A DNA stretch of 44,169 bases from Ignatzschineria ureiclastica (GCF_003121845.1 NZ_QEWQ01000009.1:1-44169), one strand, 5' to 3'. Positions 1-11,640 are shown, counted from the stretch's first letter. Numbers and translations: made by a program. The notes: a model not told the origin generated them from the sequence alone.

Positions 1-2620
1 CGATTGATCCATCTTCGCCATTAATAACTACTGATGAACCATCTTTTCCGGTAACACCAATCTTACCGTCAACGCCATCTTTTCCGTCTTTTCCAGCTTC
101 ACCAACTTGGATATCGCCTAAGCCACTTAGGTTCTTCGCCATTTTCACAACAAGGTTGCCACCCTCAACATCAACACGTAGATTTTCATCACTCGCATCA
201 ATATTGTCAGCTAAACCACCTTTAATGGTGACTTTATCGCCAAGTTTTTTACTTACTTCCCCACTGTTACCTGCAAATGTAAGGCCTGTATTTGTTAAAT
301 TCGTACCTAATGCATCTAACTGATCTTTGTTGACAGCATCTTTACCATTTACACCATCAGCAACATTCGTGATTGTTTTACCACCTGCATCGACACCATT
401 TGCGGTAATACTTGGACCATTTGCAATAGTTAATCCTGTATCACCTAATGTGACATTATCACCTACTTTAACGCCGTCATTATTAACGGTCGTATTGCCT
501 GTTTTCACAGAACCCGTAGTGCCTAGATCAAGGTTTTCTGCAAGTTTAACGTTGAGCTTACCACCCTCAACCACGACACCGATATTATCGTCTGTTAAAT
601 TCGCAAGTGCTGCACCACCAACAATCGATACGGTTTGCCCTAGTTTGAAATTTTGAGGCGTTCCACTATCCCCCGCGAAAGTTAAACCTCCGTTGACTGT
701 CGTTGTGAGATTATTGATATTTTTCGTATTATTAGCAACGGAGCCATCAATTTTCGTTAGAGCATCACCCACATTATTAACTGTGGTTTTATCACCATCT
801 ACATCAGTAACTGTATAGCTTGGCCCTTTGATTGTGCCATTAGGATTTAAGGTCGCCCCACCACCTAAGCCATCAACAACGGATTGATTAGTTCCATAGA
901 GCTGCGATCCATTAATCGCATCTTTCGAGGTTGTTGAGATTTCTCCCTCTGTTACCCATTTAATTTTACGCGTATCCGATATAGAAGAGCCTACTGAGAC
1001 TACGTTCGCTTCCGATGCAATGCTTCCAGCACCTAGTGCCACAGAATTATTAGCAGAGACGACGCTACCATTCCCTAATGCAATTGAAGAGTCGCCCGTT
1101 GCAGAAGCACTTTTACCGATAGCAGAGCTATTCACCCCTGTTGCGCTTGCGCTATCGCCGAATACGATTGAATAATCGCCTGTTGCAGAAGTCCCTTGAC
1201 CGATAGCCGAACTATTTACGCCACTTGCAGAAGAGTTATCCCCGATAGCAATTGCGCTTGTAGCAGCAGTATCCGTCTTGGCAGACTTACCAACAGCAAT
1301 TGAACCAACTCCCCATGCATTCGCACCGGTTCCCTGTGCTATAGCTGATTCAGCAGTTGCAGATGCGCTCTTACCGATAGCAGAGCTATTCGCCCCTGTT
1401 GCACTTGCGCCATCGCCAATAGCAACTGCGCTTGTAGCAGCAGCATTCGTCTTGGCAGACTTACCAAGAGCAATTGAACCAGCGGCAAATGCATTCGCAC
1501 CAGCTCCCTGCGCTATAGCTGATTCACCACTGCTTACTGCTTCCTTACCAATAGCAATAGCTGATTCAGCAGCCGCAGCAGCACTGCTACCTTGAGCAAT
1601 AGCATTTGCGCCAAATCCGATTGCATTGTTTCCTAGAGCAATAGCCGATTCACCAGCCGCATTTGACCTATCACCTACCACAACGGATGATGCACCAGAT
1701 GCATTTGTGGACGCCCCCATCGAAATAGAATATTCACCTAACGCCTTTGCATTGTCACCAATAGCTACAGCAGATCGAACTCCACTACTTGTTGTTGCGC
1801 CAGCACCTATTGCAAGAGAATACGAACCGCCTGCATTGGAGCTAGCACCTAGCGAAACCGAGTTTACGCCCTGCGCTTTTGAGTGATAGCCAAATGCAGT
1901 CCCGTGGCTTTGTGTAGCACTTGCGCTTTCCCCAATTGCAACAGATCCATCGCCTGTACTTATAGCTTGAGCTCCTATAGCTACACCCGATCCCAAGCTC
2001 GAACCAGATTGCGTACCTGTACCTATCGCAATACTATTTTTACCGATTGTAGTGGCACCGGTACCCTGTGCGATAGAGGATTCAGCATTCGCCTTTGCAG
2101 ATTTACCAATAGCTATAGATGAGACTCCACTAGCGCCCGCTTCGGTTCCTATCGCTATTGCATCAGCACCAGTTGCCGTACCACCACCTTCTGCATATCG
2201 CAGCAAACTATCGCGATTCAACATCACTGATGGTGCCTCTAATACCGAGGCATCAGTAGGTGCGATAATGCCTAAAGCGGCAAGCGTTAATTCATTTTGA
2301 CGTAGTACAACAGCTTTATCGTCTACAGCTTTATCTTCAGCATCTTGATCGCGAGAAGCTGTTTTTTCTTGATTCGCCGTATTGTTACTGTCTGCATCTG
2401 CAACATCCGTAACTAATAATGTCGGATTTTCTGCTTGCAAGATATCGTGTGCTAATAGCTCCTCTGCGAAGAGTGGCGATACTGATACAGCAAAAGAGAG
2501 CAATGTTGCCATAGTGAGTCCCGTTGCGCTGACAGCGATTTTTTTCCGCGACGCAAACTCCGAAGCCACCACATAAGTTTTCTTTGCATAACTCCAAATA
2601 ACACTATAAATTCTGTTCAT
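1..2620 (-). CDS. Trimeric autotransporter adhesin (YadA/Hia-like), N-terminal 873 codons, continues past left edge
   Basis: Surface adhesin of the type V-c secretion class, which trimerises and is anchored by a C-terminal beta-barrel; the barrel lies outside the window. The start at 2620 gives an extended signal peptide (ESPR): MNRIYSVIWSYAKKTYVV, then a hydrophobic core ending near SVSPLFAEE (about residue 53). After a linker comes a long YadA-type head made of degenerate 14-residue repeats of the pattern SxAIGxxAxAxGxx (roughly residues 150-550). Then follow a neck motif (DAINGSQLY), stalk and GIN/FGG-like segments, a second neck (KDAVNKDQLDAL) and a Gly-Asp-Lys-rich stretch near the edge (GKDGKDGVDGK). 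The frame is open to base 1 with no stop. Translation start has only a weak Shine-Dalgarno (GGATT) and an A-run directly before ATG. A repeat-rich gene like this is prone to recombination and assembly error. The family call is firm; the receptor is unknown. Confidence 0.93.
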   Translation of the reverse strand, partial: MNRIYSVIWSYAKKTYVVASEFASRKKIAVSATGLTMATLLSFAVSVSPLFAEELLAHDILQAENPTLLVTDVADADSNNTANQEKTASRDQDAEDKAVDDKAVVLRQNELTLAALGIIAPTDASVLEAPSVMLNRDSLLRYAEGGGTATGADAIAIGTEAGASGVSSIAIGKSAKANAESSIAQGTGATTIGKNSIAIGTGTQSGSSLGSGVAIGAQAISTGDGSVAIGESASATQSHGTAFGYHSKAQGVNSVSLGASSNAGGSYSLAIGAGATTSSGVRSAVAIGDNAKALGEYSISMGASTNASGASSVVVGDRSNAAGESAIALGNNAIGFGANAIAQGSSAAAAAESAIAIGKEAVSSGESAIAQGAGANAFAAGSIALGKSAKTNAAATSAVAIGDGASATGANSSAIGKSASATAESAIAQGTGANAWGVGSIAVGKSAKTDTAATSAIAIGDNSSASGVNSSAIGQGTSATGDYSIVFGDSASATGVNSSAIGKSASATGDSSIALGNGSVVSANNSVALGAGSIASEANVVSVGSSISDTRKIKWVTEGEISTTSKDAINGSQLYGTNQSVVDGLGGGATLNPNGTIKGPSYTVTDVDGDKTTVNNVGDALTKIDGSVANNTKNINNLTTTVNGGLTFAGDSGTPQNFKLGQTVSIVGGAALANLTDDNIGVVVEGGKLNVKLAENLDLGTTGSVKTGNTTVNNDGVKVGDNVTLGDTGLTIANGPSITANGVDAGGKTITNVADGVNGKDAVNKDQLDALGTNLTNTGLTFAGNSGEVSKKLGDKVTIKGGLADNIDASDENLRVDVEGGNLVVKMAKNLSGLGDIQVGEAGKDGKDGVDGKIGVTGKDGSSVVINGEDGSI
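1200..1526 (-). repeat. 174-bp higher-order tandem duplication inside adhesin head
   Basis: Bases 1200-1352 and 1374-1526 are near copies offset by exactly 174 bp (58 codons), well above the background similarity of the 14-residue head repeats. Markers such as cttggcagacttacca recur at 1277 and 1451. The period keeps the frame, so the duplication lengthens the head by 58 residues per copy. Confidence 0.8.
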
Positions 2621-3128
2621 TTTTTTTAATCCATTGAATATAGAGAGAATTTCTTTCATCAAATAGTAACAAGTTTTTTGTAAAAAATTATTTTACTTGT
2701 TATAAATTGATAAACAGTTAAAATTCAAGCAGATAATCAAAGAACTAATACATTAAAACTTATGATTTTTACTAAGTAAACGGGCACTCACATACTAAAA
2801 CAGCTATATCCTTAAGTCGCATACAAATATTGCTTTTCACATGATAATCAACATCCTAATCAAAACATAATATTAAACTATAAAAATAAATCCCCTTACA
2901 ATAATGTAATAAAACATGGGACGCAAAAACTATAAAAATAAACTGAACGATTAATAATAGAATAATAAAGTTAATAAAAATTCCCAAAACACAAGCTATT
3001 ACAGCAAACCCATATAATTATGACAGGAATTTAACAACCTAAAAAATAGAATAAATATTGACTCAAAAAGATGACTAATATCAAATAAATAATCTACATG
3101 ACTGTTATACTACGTGCTTCTTTTTTTA
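2621..3128. other. AT-rich intergenic region upstream of the adhesin
   Basis: About 500 bp of strongly AT-rich sequence between the adhesin start and the end of the PACE gene. It must hold the adhesin promoter, but many TATAAT-like strings make any single choice arbitrary. An eight-T run (2620-2627) abuts the adhesin start codon. No ORF or RNA gene was recognised. Confidence 0.6.
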
Positions 3129-3557
3129 TCATCGATTGAGTAAGTAGCATCGCAATTGGTCATAACACCAATTGTAAATATATGTATAAAAAAGGAAAAA
3201 TATTAAAAATCCTATCTCTATCATAAATGCCTGCCAAAGAGATACCCGAAGAAAAAAGGCGATCATAGGAATAGTGAAGAGGATTAATGTGCCTTCAAAT
3301 CCCACTGCTTGTAAAATACGGATTTTCACAGAGCGTTTACCATCCACAAAGGGAAAATAGCGATCAAAGATTGCATTAAACACAACATTTAACAAAAGTG
3401 CTGTCAGCGAAATTAGCACCGATAAGATTCCCATCGATGCTACAGGCTTATTCAGAATATAGACACCCATCAGCATCGTCAGCCCAATCGCTAGACACTC
3501 AAATAGCACTGCGTGGAAAACTCGTTCTTTTATACTTCTTTGATTTAGCGTCGCCAT
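3129..3557 (-). CDS. PACE-family multidrug/biocide efflux transporter (AceI-like)
   Basis: A 142-residue inner-membrane protein built of two tandem bacterial-transmembrane-pair repeats, with four predicted helices. Repeat 1 carries RVFHAVLFE (residues 12-20, including the Glu that is functionally important in AceI) and NVVFNAIFDRYF. Repeat 2 carries RILQAVGFEGTLI and YIYNWCYDQL. Family members export chlorhexidine and related cationic compounds and short diamines by proton exchange. Length matches the family (about 140-150 residues). The start at 3557 has a clear TAGGAG seven to eight bases upstream. It is a single-gene unit, with a MITE copy directly upstream (3580-3717). The substrate here is inferred from family only. 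Confidence 0.9.
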   Translation of the reverse strand: MATLNQRSIKERVFHAVLFECLAIGLTMLMGVYILNKPVASMGILSVLISLTALLLNVVFNAIFDRYFPFVDGKRSVKIRILQAVGFEGTLILFTIPMIAFFLRVSLWQAFMIEIGFLIFFLFYTYIYNWCYDQLRCYLLNR

Positions 3558-3579
3558 TATCGCTCCTATGTCTGTTATT

Positions 3580-3717
3580 TATAGTAAATTTGGTTTAAGA
3601 AAACATAAAACCTGACTCACCAACACTTGCAAGATGCCGGATAGAACGGCCTCCTCGCCTCTATCAACCGATGCGCCGGCATTTAAATGCCGCTTATTTT
3701 GAACCGATCTTACTATA
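3580..3717 (-). repeat. MITE-like element, copy 1 (138 bp, reverse orientation)
   Basis: Ends are TATAGTAAATTTGGTTTAAG at the left and, read inward from the right, TATAGTAAGATCGGTTCAA; these form imperfect terminal inverted repeats. The interior carries the family core CCGGAT/ATGCCGG and tgttggtgagt. This copy also has a perfect palindrome (cggcatttaaatgccg, 3678-3693). It is non-coding and lies between the PACE gene and gyrB. A TA target duplication is possible because the flanks also read TA. Confidence 0.8.
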
Positions 3718-3735
3718 AATACTACTACTTAAATA

Positions 3736-3767
3736 AAAGCTCTAGGAAATTGCTTACCTAGAGCTCT
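3736..3767 (-). terminator. Rho-independent terminator of gyrB
   Basis: Stem AGCTCTAGG/CCTAGAGCT (3738-3746 with 3757-3765), loop of 10 bases. On the minus strand it is followed by TTTTATTT, as expected downstream of gyrB. Confidence 0.85.
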
Positions 3768-3834
3768 AAATGATATGCATCTTGTAGTGATTAGATCAAA
3801 TATGCTTGATCTCTATCTGAATTAACTATCTAAA

Positions 3835-6228
<2,394 letters not shown>

Positions 6229-6475
6229 TCACAATACCTCTTGTTTAATACTGATTCATTTTGATTCTGATTCATTCTATGGATAGACACACATTGCTCA
6301 AGCTGATACCTCACCAATTTACTTCAACTGCCTTCAGACATACTCTAAGGGTCACTAAAATCGGAGATTTGAAAAAAATATCGCCTAATCGCCGGTAATT
6401 TCTCCAAACTAATCGGTAACTGATTTAAGATTGATCGGAAATTGATCAACAATGCGGTCAGAAATTAGCTTGCCA

Positions 6476-7567
6476 TTATACCATTTTTTGCGCAAGGCCG
6501 TCATTAAGTTGGTAAGTGACCATGCCATTTTGCACTGTTAAATCAGAGAGCTCAGGGAACTCGGATGCCTCAAGGCAAGTCACGAAGAGCTGTGACTTAT
6601 GCGCTAGAAGTTCCTCTAACAAAATTAACCGCCGTTTTTGATCTAATTCCGCTGTTAAATCATCCATTAAAAGAATCGTCGAAGATTGGCTAATCTCTTG
6701 ATGCAACTTCACCTGCGCTAACATCAGTGCAATCGTTGCAAGCTTCACCTGTCCACGGGAGAGATGATAATGCGCCACTCGCCCATCACATTTGAGCGTA
6801 AAATCCCCTCGATGTGGACCTATACGGGTAAAGGTCATCTGCCGATCCCGATCTCGCGATTGCGCTAATTCTTGCTGTAACATCCCTTCAGTAAAGCCCG
6901 ATTGATAATGAAACTGCCACTCAATCTCACTACTCACTAACCGCGATAATAACTCTGTAGCAAGCGGCGCGATCTCCTCGATAAATTGCCGGCGATATTG
7001 ATTCAATGTTTCCCCAGCCTCACTCATCTCCGACTCAATACTCTCTAAAACCGCATTGGGATAACCACCCTTTAAACCCGCATTACGCTGAGAGAGCGCT
7101 CGGTCATACCGCTGCCAGATACGATGATACGCTTCATAATTTTGAAACAAACCCCAATCGATAAATTGCCGGCGAGATTTAGGCTCTTCCATTAGGTCAG
7201 TACCGGTATCAGGCCCTAAAAAGAGCATCGGTAATAATTTCGCAAGATGAGAGCGCTTTTGAATCGTCTCGCCATCTTGCCGCACCAATACGCCGCCTTT
7301 AGTACGCTCAATCCCTAGATGAGAATCGATACCTTGCGGCGATATTAACCCTGCCATGACACGAAAATAATCCTTATCCTCCCGAATCACTTGATTAATT
7401 CGGGATGTACGAAAAGAGCGGAGCTGAGAAAGAAAATAGATCGCTTCGAGCAGGGAGCTTTTGCCGGATGCATTTTTACCAACAATCAAATTAAAATGCG
7501 AGTCAAACGAGAGCGTCTGACTCGCTAAATGGCGAAACTGTTCAACTTGTAATGTTTGAATAATCAC
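6476..7567 (-). CDS. recF: DNA replication and repair protein RecF
   Basis: SMC-like ATPase that, with RecO and RecR, loads RecA at single-strand gaps. 363 residues, as in E. coli (357). Walker A GKNASGKS at 30-37, ABC-type signature LSRGQVKLATIAL from 269, Walker B ILLMDDLTAELD from 298. It lies 64 bp downstream of dnaN on the same strand, the conserved dnaN-recF-gyrB order, so co-transcription is likely. Confidence 0.98.
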   Translation of the reverse strand: MIIQTLQVEQFRHLASQTLSFDSHFNLIVGKNASGKSSLLEAIYFLSQLRSFRTSRINQVIREDKDYFRVMAGLISPQGIDSHLGIERTKGGVLVRQDGETIQKRSHLAKLLPMLFLGPDTGTDLMEEPKSRRQFIDWGLFQNYEAYHRIWQRYDRALSQRNAGLKGGYPNAVLESIESEMSEAGETLNQYRRQFIEEIAPLATELLSRLVSSEIEWQFHYQSGFTEGMLQQELAQSRDRDRQMTFTRIGPHRGDFTLKCDGRVAHYHLSRGQVKLATIALMLAQVKLHQEISQSSTILLMDDLTAELDQKRRLILLEELLAHKSQLFVTCLEASEFPELSDLTVQNGMVTYQLNDGLAQKMV

Positions 7568-7631
7568 AGGTTAAAAATCTGTAGAAACATACATGTTATT
7601 GAGCATGATAAATCAAGCATTATGCCGACGC

Positions 7632-8735
7632 TTAGAGGCGCATTGGCATCACGACATAACGCACATTGTCATTATCAGAGTTTTGAATTAAGCAACTCGA
7701 ATTCGGTGCTGTAAAGCTCAGTCGTACCATATCATCATCTAAGGCTTTCAGCGCATCGATGAGATAGCTCACATTAAACGCAGTAGCAAAACCTTCACCT
7801 TGATAGTTAACTTCTACTTCCTCTTCCGCTTGCTCTTGCTCGGGGTTATTCACCTGTAACTTCAGTAGATAATCAGAGATTGTAAAACGGATCCCTCTGA
7901 ATTTATCTTGTGATAAGACGGATGCACGCACTAAACCATCGATTAAACCTTGACGATCTGCCGCAATGATTTTATCCCCTAAAGGCGGAACAACACGACG
8001 ATAATCTGGGAATTTTCCATCAATCAATTTAGTGGTGAAAACAATACTGCCTAGCTCGACCCGAAGATGATTAGCGCTTAACTCTAAATGGAGCGGTGCA
8101 GATTCATTTTCAATCAGCTTTAAGAGCTCCTCAACCCCTTTACGCGGGATAATAAGCTGTTGTTGTAATTCTGAAGATTCAGGTAACTGATAGTAAGAGA
8201 CAGACAGGCGGTGACCATCAGTGGCAACCGCATTAAGCTCAGCACCATTGACATCAAGCAGTAAACCATTTAAGAAGTAACGGACATCGGACACAGCCAT
8301 CGAAAAGGCGACTTGTTCGATAAGCTTACGAAGCGCATTTTTAGGAAGCGTTAATGTTTTATCAAACTCTAAATGATCAGAAACAGGGTACTCATCGATC
8401 GGCAAACAGCTCAAAGTAAAGCGTGAACGGCCGGCACTAATTGTCGCCCGAGAATCGCTCCCCACTTCGATCTGAACTTCGATGCCACTCGGTAGCGCTT
8501 TGAGAATATCAAAGAGCTTACGTGCTGGGAATGTCGTTGCTCCTTGCTCTAAAGGAATATGAGGGAACGCGCAAGTTAATTCGATCTCAAGATCGGTAGT
8601 TGTCAAGGTGATCTCATCTTCACTGACCACACATTTGACATTTGCTAAAATCGGGAGTGTTTGTGTTCTATCAATCACACCGATAATCGCCTGTAATGGC
8701 TTCATCAACTGTTCTCTTTGAATAACTAACTTCAT
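7632..8735 (-). CDS. dnaN: DNA polymerase III beta sliding clamp
   Basis: Ring-shaped processivity clamp; the dimer of three-domain subunits tethers Pol III, MutS, Hda and others. 367 residues (E. coli 366). Start MKLVIQREQLMKPLQAIIGV, domain 2 around GLLLDVNGAELNAVATDGHRL, and C-terminal VRYVVMPMRL, which forms part of the clamp-binding pocket. dnaN normally follows dnaA. Here the upstream 569 bp contain no gene, and the next gene is a carbonic anhydrase, so dnaA has been separated from the cluster. Confidence 0.99.
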   Translation of the reverse strand: MKLVIQREQLMKPLQAIIGVIDRTQTLPILANVKCVVSEDEITLTTTDLEIELTCAFPHIPLEQGATTFPARKLFDILKALPSGIEVQIEVGSDSRATISAGRSRFTLSCLPIDEYPVSDHLEFDKTLTLPKNALRKLIEQVAFSMAVSDVRYFLNGLLLDVNGAELNAVATDGHRLSVSYYQLPESSELQQQLIIPRKGVEELLKLIENESAPLHLELSANHLRVELGSIVFTTKLIDGKFPDYRRVVPPLGDKIIAADRQGLIDGLVRASVLSQDKFRGIRFTISDYLLKLQVNNPEQEQAEEEVEVNYQGEGFATAFNVSYLIDALKALDDDMVRLSFTAPNSSCLIQNSDNDNVRYVVMPMRL

Positions 8736-9304
8736 ATGTCCTCTTCTAGAATCTTATGTTAGTACAGTGAATTAAGATCGCATCTGCCAATCAATTCTAC
8801 TCAATTAAGGCGTCTATCGATCAGATTAAAATAATAGTCTGATAGTTCGATGCTAATAGTTTATTGCTAATAGTTCGATACTATTGTCAATCTATCTTAT
8901 TGCTTAAACGATAAATTATAACACGATATTTTCCCACATGCTATCGCTATTACATTTGTGGAAAGCGCGTAAAAATGGGATATTTGAGCGGTTTTAAACC
9001 TTATTTTAAGAGCCATTTGCCACACAAAGACTAGCTCTACAAGACTTACCCACAAAGTTATCCACAACCTCGCTATTCCTTACGAATCATGTCGATTAAC
9101 AATCAATATATTGATATTCAAAATCATTAGGATACAACAATCCCTCCAGCGTTCACTGTCAATCATAAACCTAGTAACGATTGTGGATATCGGGGAAAAT
9201 AGTCTAGAAAAATGATTTCATCTGGCGACTCTCAATAATGGAGCCCTACACGATGAAGCCTTAAACGATAGATCACTTACTCATAGATAAACGCCTGATG
9301 AGTA
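8736..9304. promoter_or_regulatory. Spacer upstream of dnaN with DnaA-box-like sites and AT-rich segment
   Basis: No ORF. Contains a perfect DnaA box TTATCCACA at 9058-9066, a one-mismatch box TTACCCACA at 9046-9054 (12 bp away, same strand), and a one-mismatch box on the other strand, ATATCCACA at 9182-9190. A weaker CTTTCCACA-like site lies near 8956. The section 8860-8930 is AT-rich with repeated TAATAGTT. It could be a replication origin, the remnant left when dnaA moved away, or a DnaA-controlled dnaN promoter. No separate promoter can be placed with confidence. Confidence 0.6.
9046..9066 (+). promoter_or_regulatory. Pair of DnaA boxes
   Basis: TTACCCACA followed, 12 bp later start to start, by consensus TTATCCACA. 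Two direct boxes this close suit cooperative DnaA binding. Confidence 0.6.
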
Positions 9305-9907
9305 TTAAGAATTAGCCCATGCTTCCCGAAGATATCGATCTTTCAACGAAGCATACTGTTTAGCAGAATGGTAAAGTTGCTCAATTTCCTGATCGGATAG
9401 AAAGCGCACTCGTCTTGCCGGCGCACCGACCCAAAGCTCCCCTGTTTTGACCATTTTCCCCGGTGCTAATAATGCCCCTGCACCTAAAATACTATGCTTC
9501 TCCACGTGAGAGCCATCTAACAAAATCGCCCGCATACCAATTAGAACGCCCTCTTCAATCGTACAACCATGCAACATTGCGCCATGTCCAATCGTCACAT
9601 CACTACCCACCCTTGTAGGATAACCATGAGGCGGATTCGCTCCGGGATTAGTGACATGAATCAGCGTCCCATCTTGAATATTAGTACGATCCCCAATCAC
9701 AATCTGATTCACATCCCCGCGCATCATGACACCAGGCCAAATAGAGACATCATCGCCGAGAATAATATCACCAATTAATACAGCACTAGGATCAATCCAA
9801 GGACGCGCACCGATTTGGGGCATCTTCCCCTCAAATGGACGAATAGCACCCACAGGATGCGAATGATGAGCAATATCGGTCATCGGATGTGTTGAATTAG
9901 ATTTCAT
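9305..9907 (-). CDS. Gamma carbonic anhydrase family protein (YrdA-like left-handed beta-helix)
   Basis: 200 residues. Hexapeptide-repeat beta-helix protein: PSAVLIGDIILGDDVSIWPG, RGDVNQIVIGDRTNIQDG, GSDVTIGHGAMLHGCTIEEGVLIG, then a C-terminal helix. The metal-ligand histidines of the family correspond to IHVTN, IGHGAMLHG. Many YrdA-type proteins lack demonstrated carbonic anhydrase activity, so the reaction is uncertain. The start at 9907 has AAGGGA seven bases upstream; the internal Met9 has no such site, so the longer form is preferred, giving about 25 extra residues, including four His, compared with YrdA. It is monocistronic by spacing. Confidence 0.9.
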   Translation of the reverse strand: MKSNSTHPMTDIAHHSHPVGAIRPFEGKMPQIGARPWIDPSAVLIGDIILGDDVSIWPGVMMRGDVNQIVIGDRTNIQDGTLIHVTNPGANPPHGYPTRVGSDVTIGHGAMLHGCTIEEGVLIGMRAILLDGSHVEKHSILGAGALLAPGKMVKTGELWVGAPARRVRFLSDQEIEQLYHSAKQYASLKDRYLREAWANS

Positions 9908-10016
9908 AACTATTCCCTTTACTTAGGCTGATTTTTAAATCTATTACAATCTTCCGCAAATCACTGCGAAAATTTTGTGAATCTCTTTCTCAGTGTACTG
10001 AGGCGTATCCTTAAAA

Positions 10017-10196
10017 TATAGTAAGATCGGTTCAAAATAAGCTTATTGGCTTATTGAAATGCCGGCAAATCAGCTGATTGAGGCAAGGAAGCTATTCTAT
10101 CCGGCATCTTGCATGTATTATTTAATACGGTTTGATGTTCTTTTAAAATCCTACACGCGCTACCTCAAACCATTTTTTTACACCCAATTTACTACA
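10017..10196 (+). repeat. MITE-like element, copy 2 (about 180 bp)
   Basis: Left end tatagtaagatcggttcaa, core aaatgccggc ... tatccggcatcttgca, right end cccaatttactaca (one substitution from TTACTATA). It lies in the 574-bp gap between the carbonic anhydrase and pheA. The rest of that gap (10197-10481) is AT-rich and shows no Phe-rich leader peptide. Confidence 0.8.
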
Positions 10197-10481
10197 TCTT
10201 GATTCTATCATCATGCCCTATTTAACAGATAATAGGTGATCTTTAAGTAATTTCCCGCTCTAAAATGATTGAATGATCATCGCTTATTTAAGACTGTCTA
10301 TGAGACTAAGTCACTCTTTATAAATTGTTATCCTAATGGCAGATATGAAGAATATTCCCATCAATAGACTTTCTATTTCCATCAATTACTGTTAATAATT
10401 ATCACTGAATAAAAAAATAATCCTATTCATGCCCATCAGATTGGCGAAAGAATATTGCCCTAATAACAGAGGATAAAAATC

Positions 10482-11564
10482 GTGATGACTGAAGATCCAT
10501 TAAGTCGCCACCGCGCAACCATCGATCAGATAGATACTCAAATTTTACAACTACTCAATGAACGCGCTATTGCAGCGAAAGCCATTGGGGAGATCAAAAT
10601 TGCCGCAGGGGATACGGAGATGTATCGCCCAGAACGGGAAGCACAAGTACTTTCACACAAAATGGCGCATAATCCTGGTCCGATTGCCGATCAAGATATC
10701 GCAAGGCTCTTTCGAGAGATTATGTCAATCTGTCTCTCTTTGGAAAAGCCCCTCAAAATTGCTTATCTAGGACCTGAAGGTACCTTCACTGAAGAGGCAG
10801 CCATTAAACATTTTGGTGGAGCCGCCAGCCGATTACCCATTCGTACTATTGATGAGATCTTCCATGCGGTTGAATCGGGTAAATTTGATTTTGGTGTAGT
10901 GCCGATCGAAAATTCCACTGAAGGCGCTGTCAATCAAACCCTCGATTGCTTCCCTACCTCAAATGTCTATATCTGTGGGGAAACGGAGCTAAAAATTCAT
11001 CAAAATTTGATGACTCACGAGAAGGATCTAAAAGCGATTAAGATCGTTTATGCTCATCCCCAATCTTTAGCGCAGTGTCGCTCTTGGCTTGACGAATATA
11101 TCCCGCACGCTGAACGTATTGCCACTAATTCTAATGCCGGAGCCGCACAGCGCGCCGCTGTTGAAGCTGGCACTGCAGCCCTAGGTGGTAAACAAGCGGC
11201 AGAAGTATATCAACTGCCTATTTTAGAGAAAAATATTGAAGATAATCTGACTAATAGCACACGCTTCCTCATTATCGGCAATAAACGGATTCCACCGAGT
11301 GGCAAGGATAAAACGACGATCCTAGTATCTGCCAATGATCGCCCAGGATTACTACTGCATCTCATTGCCCCACTCTCGAAATATAATATTACGATGACCC
11401 GCATTGAGTCGCGTCCATCTAAAAATAGCAATTGGAGCTATATCTTCTTTATTGATGTCTTAGGGCATTATGAAGAACATGGCCTGCAACTTGCGCTCAA
11501 GGAGATTGAAGAAGTCGCCTCATTCTTTAAAGTTTTAGGCTCATATCCTGTAGCGCTCTATTAA
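10482..11564 (+). CDS. pheA: Bifunctional chorismate mutase / prephenate dehydratase (P-protein)
   Basis: Converts chorismate to prephenate and then to phenylpyruvate in phenylalanine synthesis; cytosolic. 360 residues. Chorismate mutase domain about 8-90 (RATIDQIDTQILQLLNERA, MYRPERE). Prephenate dehydratase domain about 92-268 (AYLGPEGTFTEEA, VVPIENSTEGAV, and the catalytic TRF motif at 260-262). ACT regulatory domain about 278-360 with ESRP at 309-312, the Phe-binding element for feedback inhibition. Start: GTG at 10482 lies eight bases from AGAGGA, whereas ATG at 10485 lies 11 bases away; either is possible and the product differs by one residue. No attenuator leader was seen. Confidence 0.97.
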   Translation: MMTEDPLSRHRATIDQIDTQILQLLNERAIAAKAIGEIKIAAGDTEMYRPEREAQVLSHKMAHNPGPIADQDIARLFREIMSICLSLEKPLKIAYLGPEGTFTEEAAIKHFGGAASRLPIRTIDEIFHAVESGKFDFGVVPIENSTEGAVNQTLDCFPTSNVYICGETELKIHQNLMTHEKDLKAIKIVYAHPQSLAQCRSWLDEYIPHAERIATNSNAGAAQRAAVEAGTAALGGKQAAEVYQLPILEKNIEDNLTNSTRFLIIGNKRIPPSGKDKTTILVSANDRPGLLLHLIAPLSKYNITMTRIESRPSKNSNWSYIFFIDVLGHYEEHGLQLALKEIEEVASFFKVLGSYPVALY

Positions 11565-11640
11565 ATAGATCCTCTTCATAAGAAGATCAATGATCAGAAG
11601 ATCACGTCACAAAATGGCATCATCAAGCTGATCTCATAAG

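Noticed and set aside
1200-1624. CRISPR array in the repeated adhesin region
   Set aside because: Repeats are in-frame coding repeats without constant spacers.
327-2300. Several long plus-strand frames opposite the adhesin gene
   Set aside because: Pro/Ala-rich antisense shadows of the repeat-coding strand; the minus frame has ESPR, YadA repeats and necks.
6988-7180. Frequent TTGCCGGCG strings as a possible DNA-uptake sequence
   Set aside because: Mostly within coding regions, where they are explained by codon runs (for example Cys-Arg-Arg or Ala-Gly); spacing and flanks are not conserved enough by eye.
10197-10481. Phe attenuator leader before pheA
   Set aside because: The only short frame (MKNIPINRLSISINYC) has no Phe codons and no terminator/antiterminator pair is evident.
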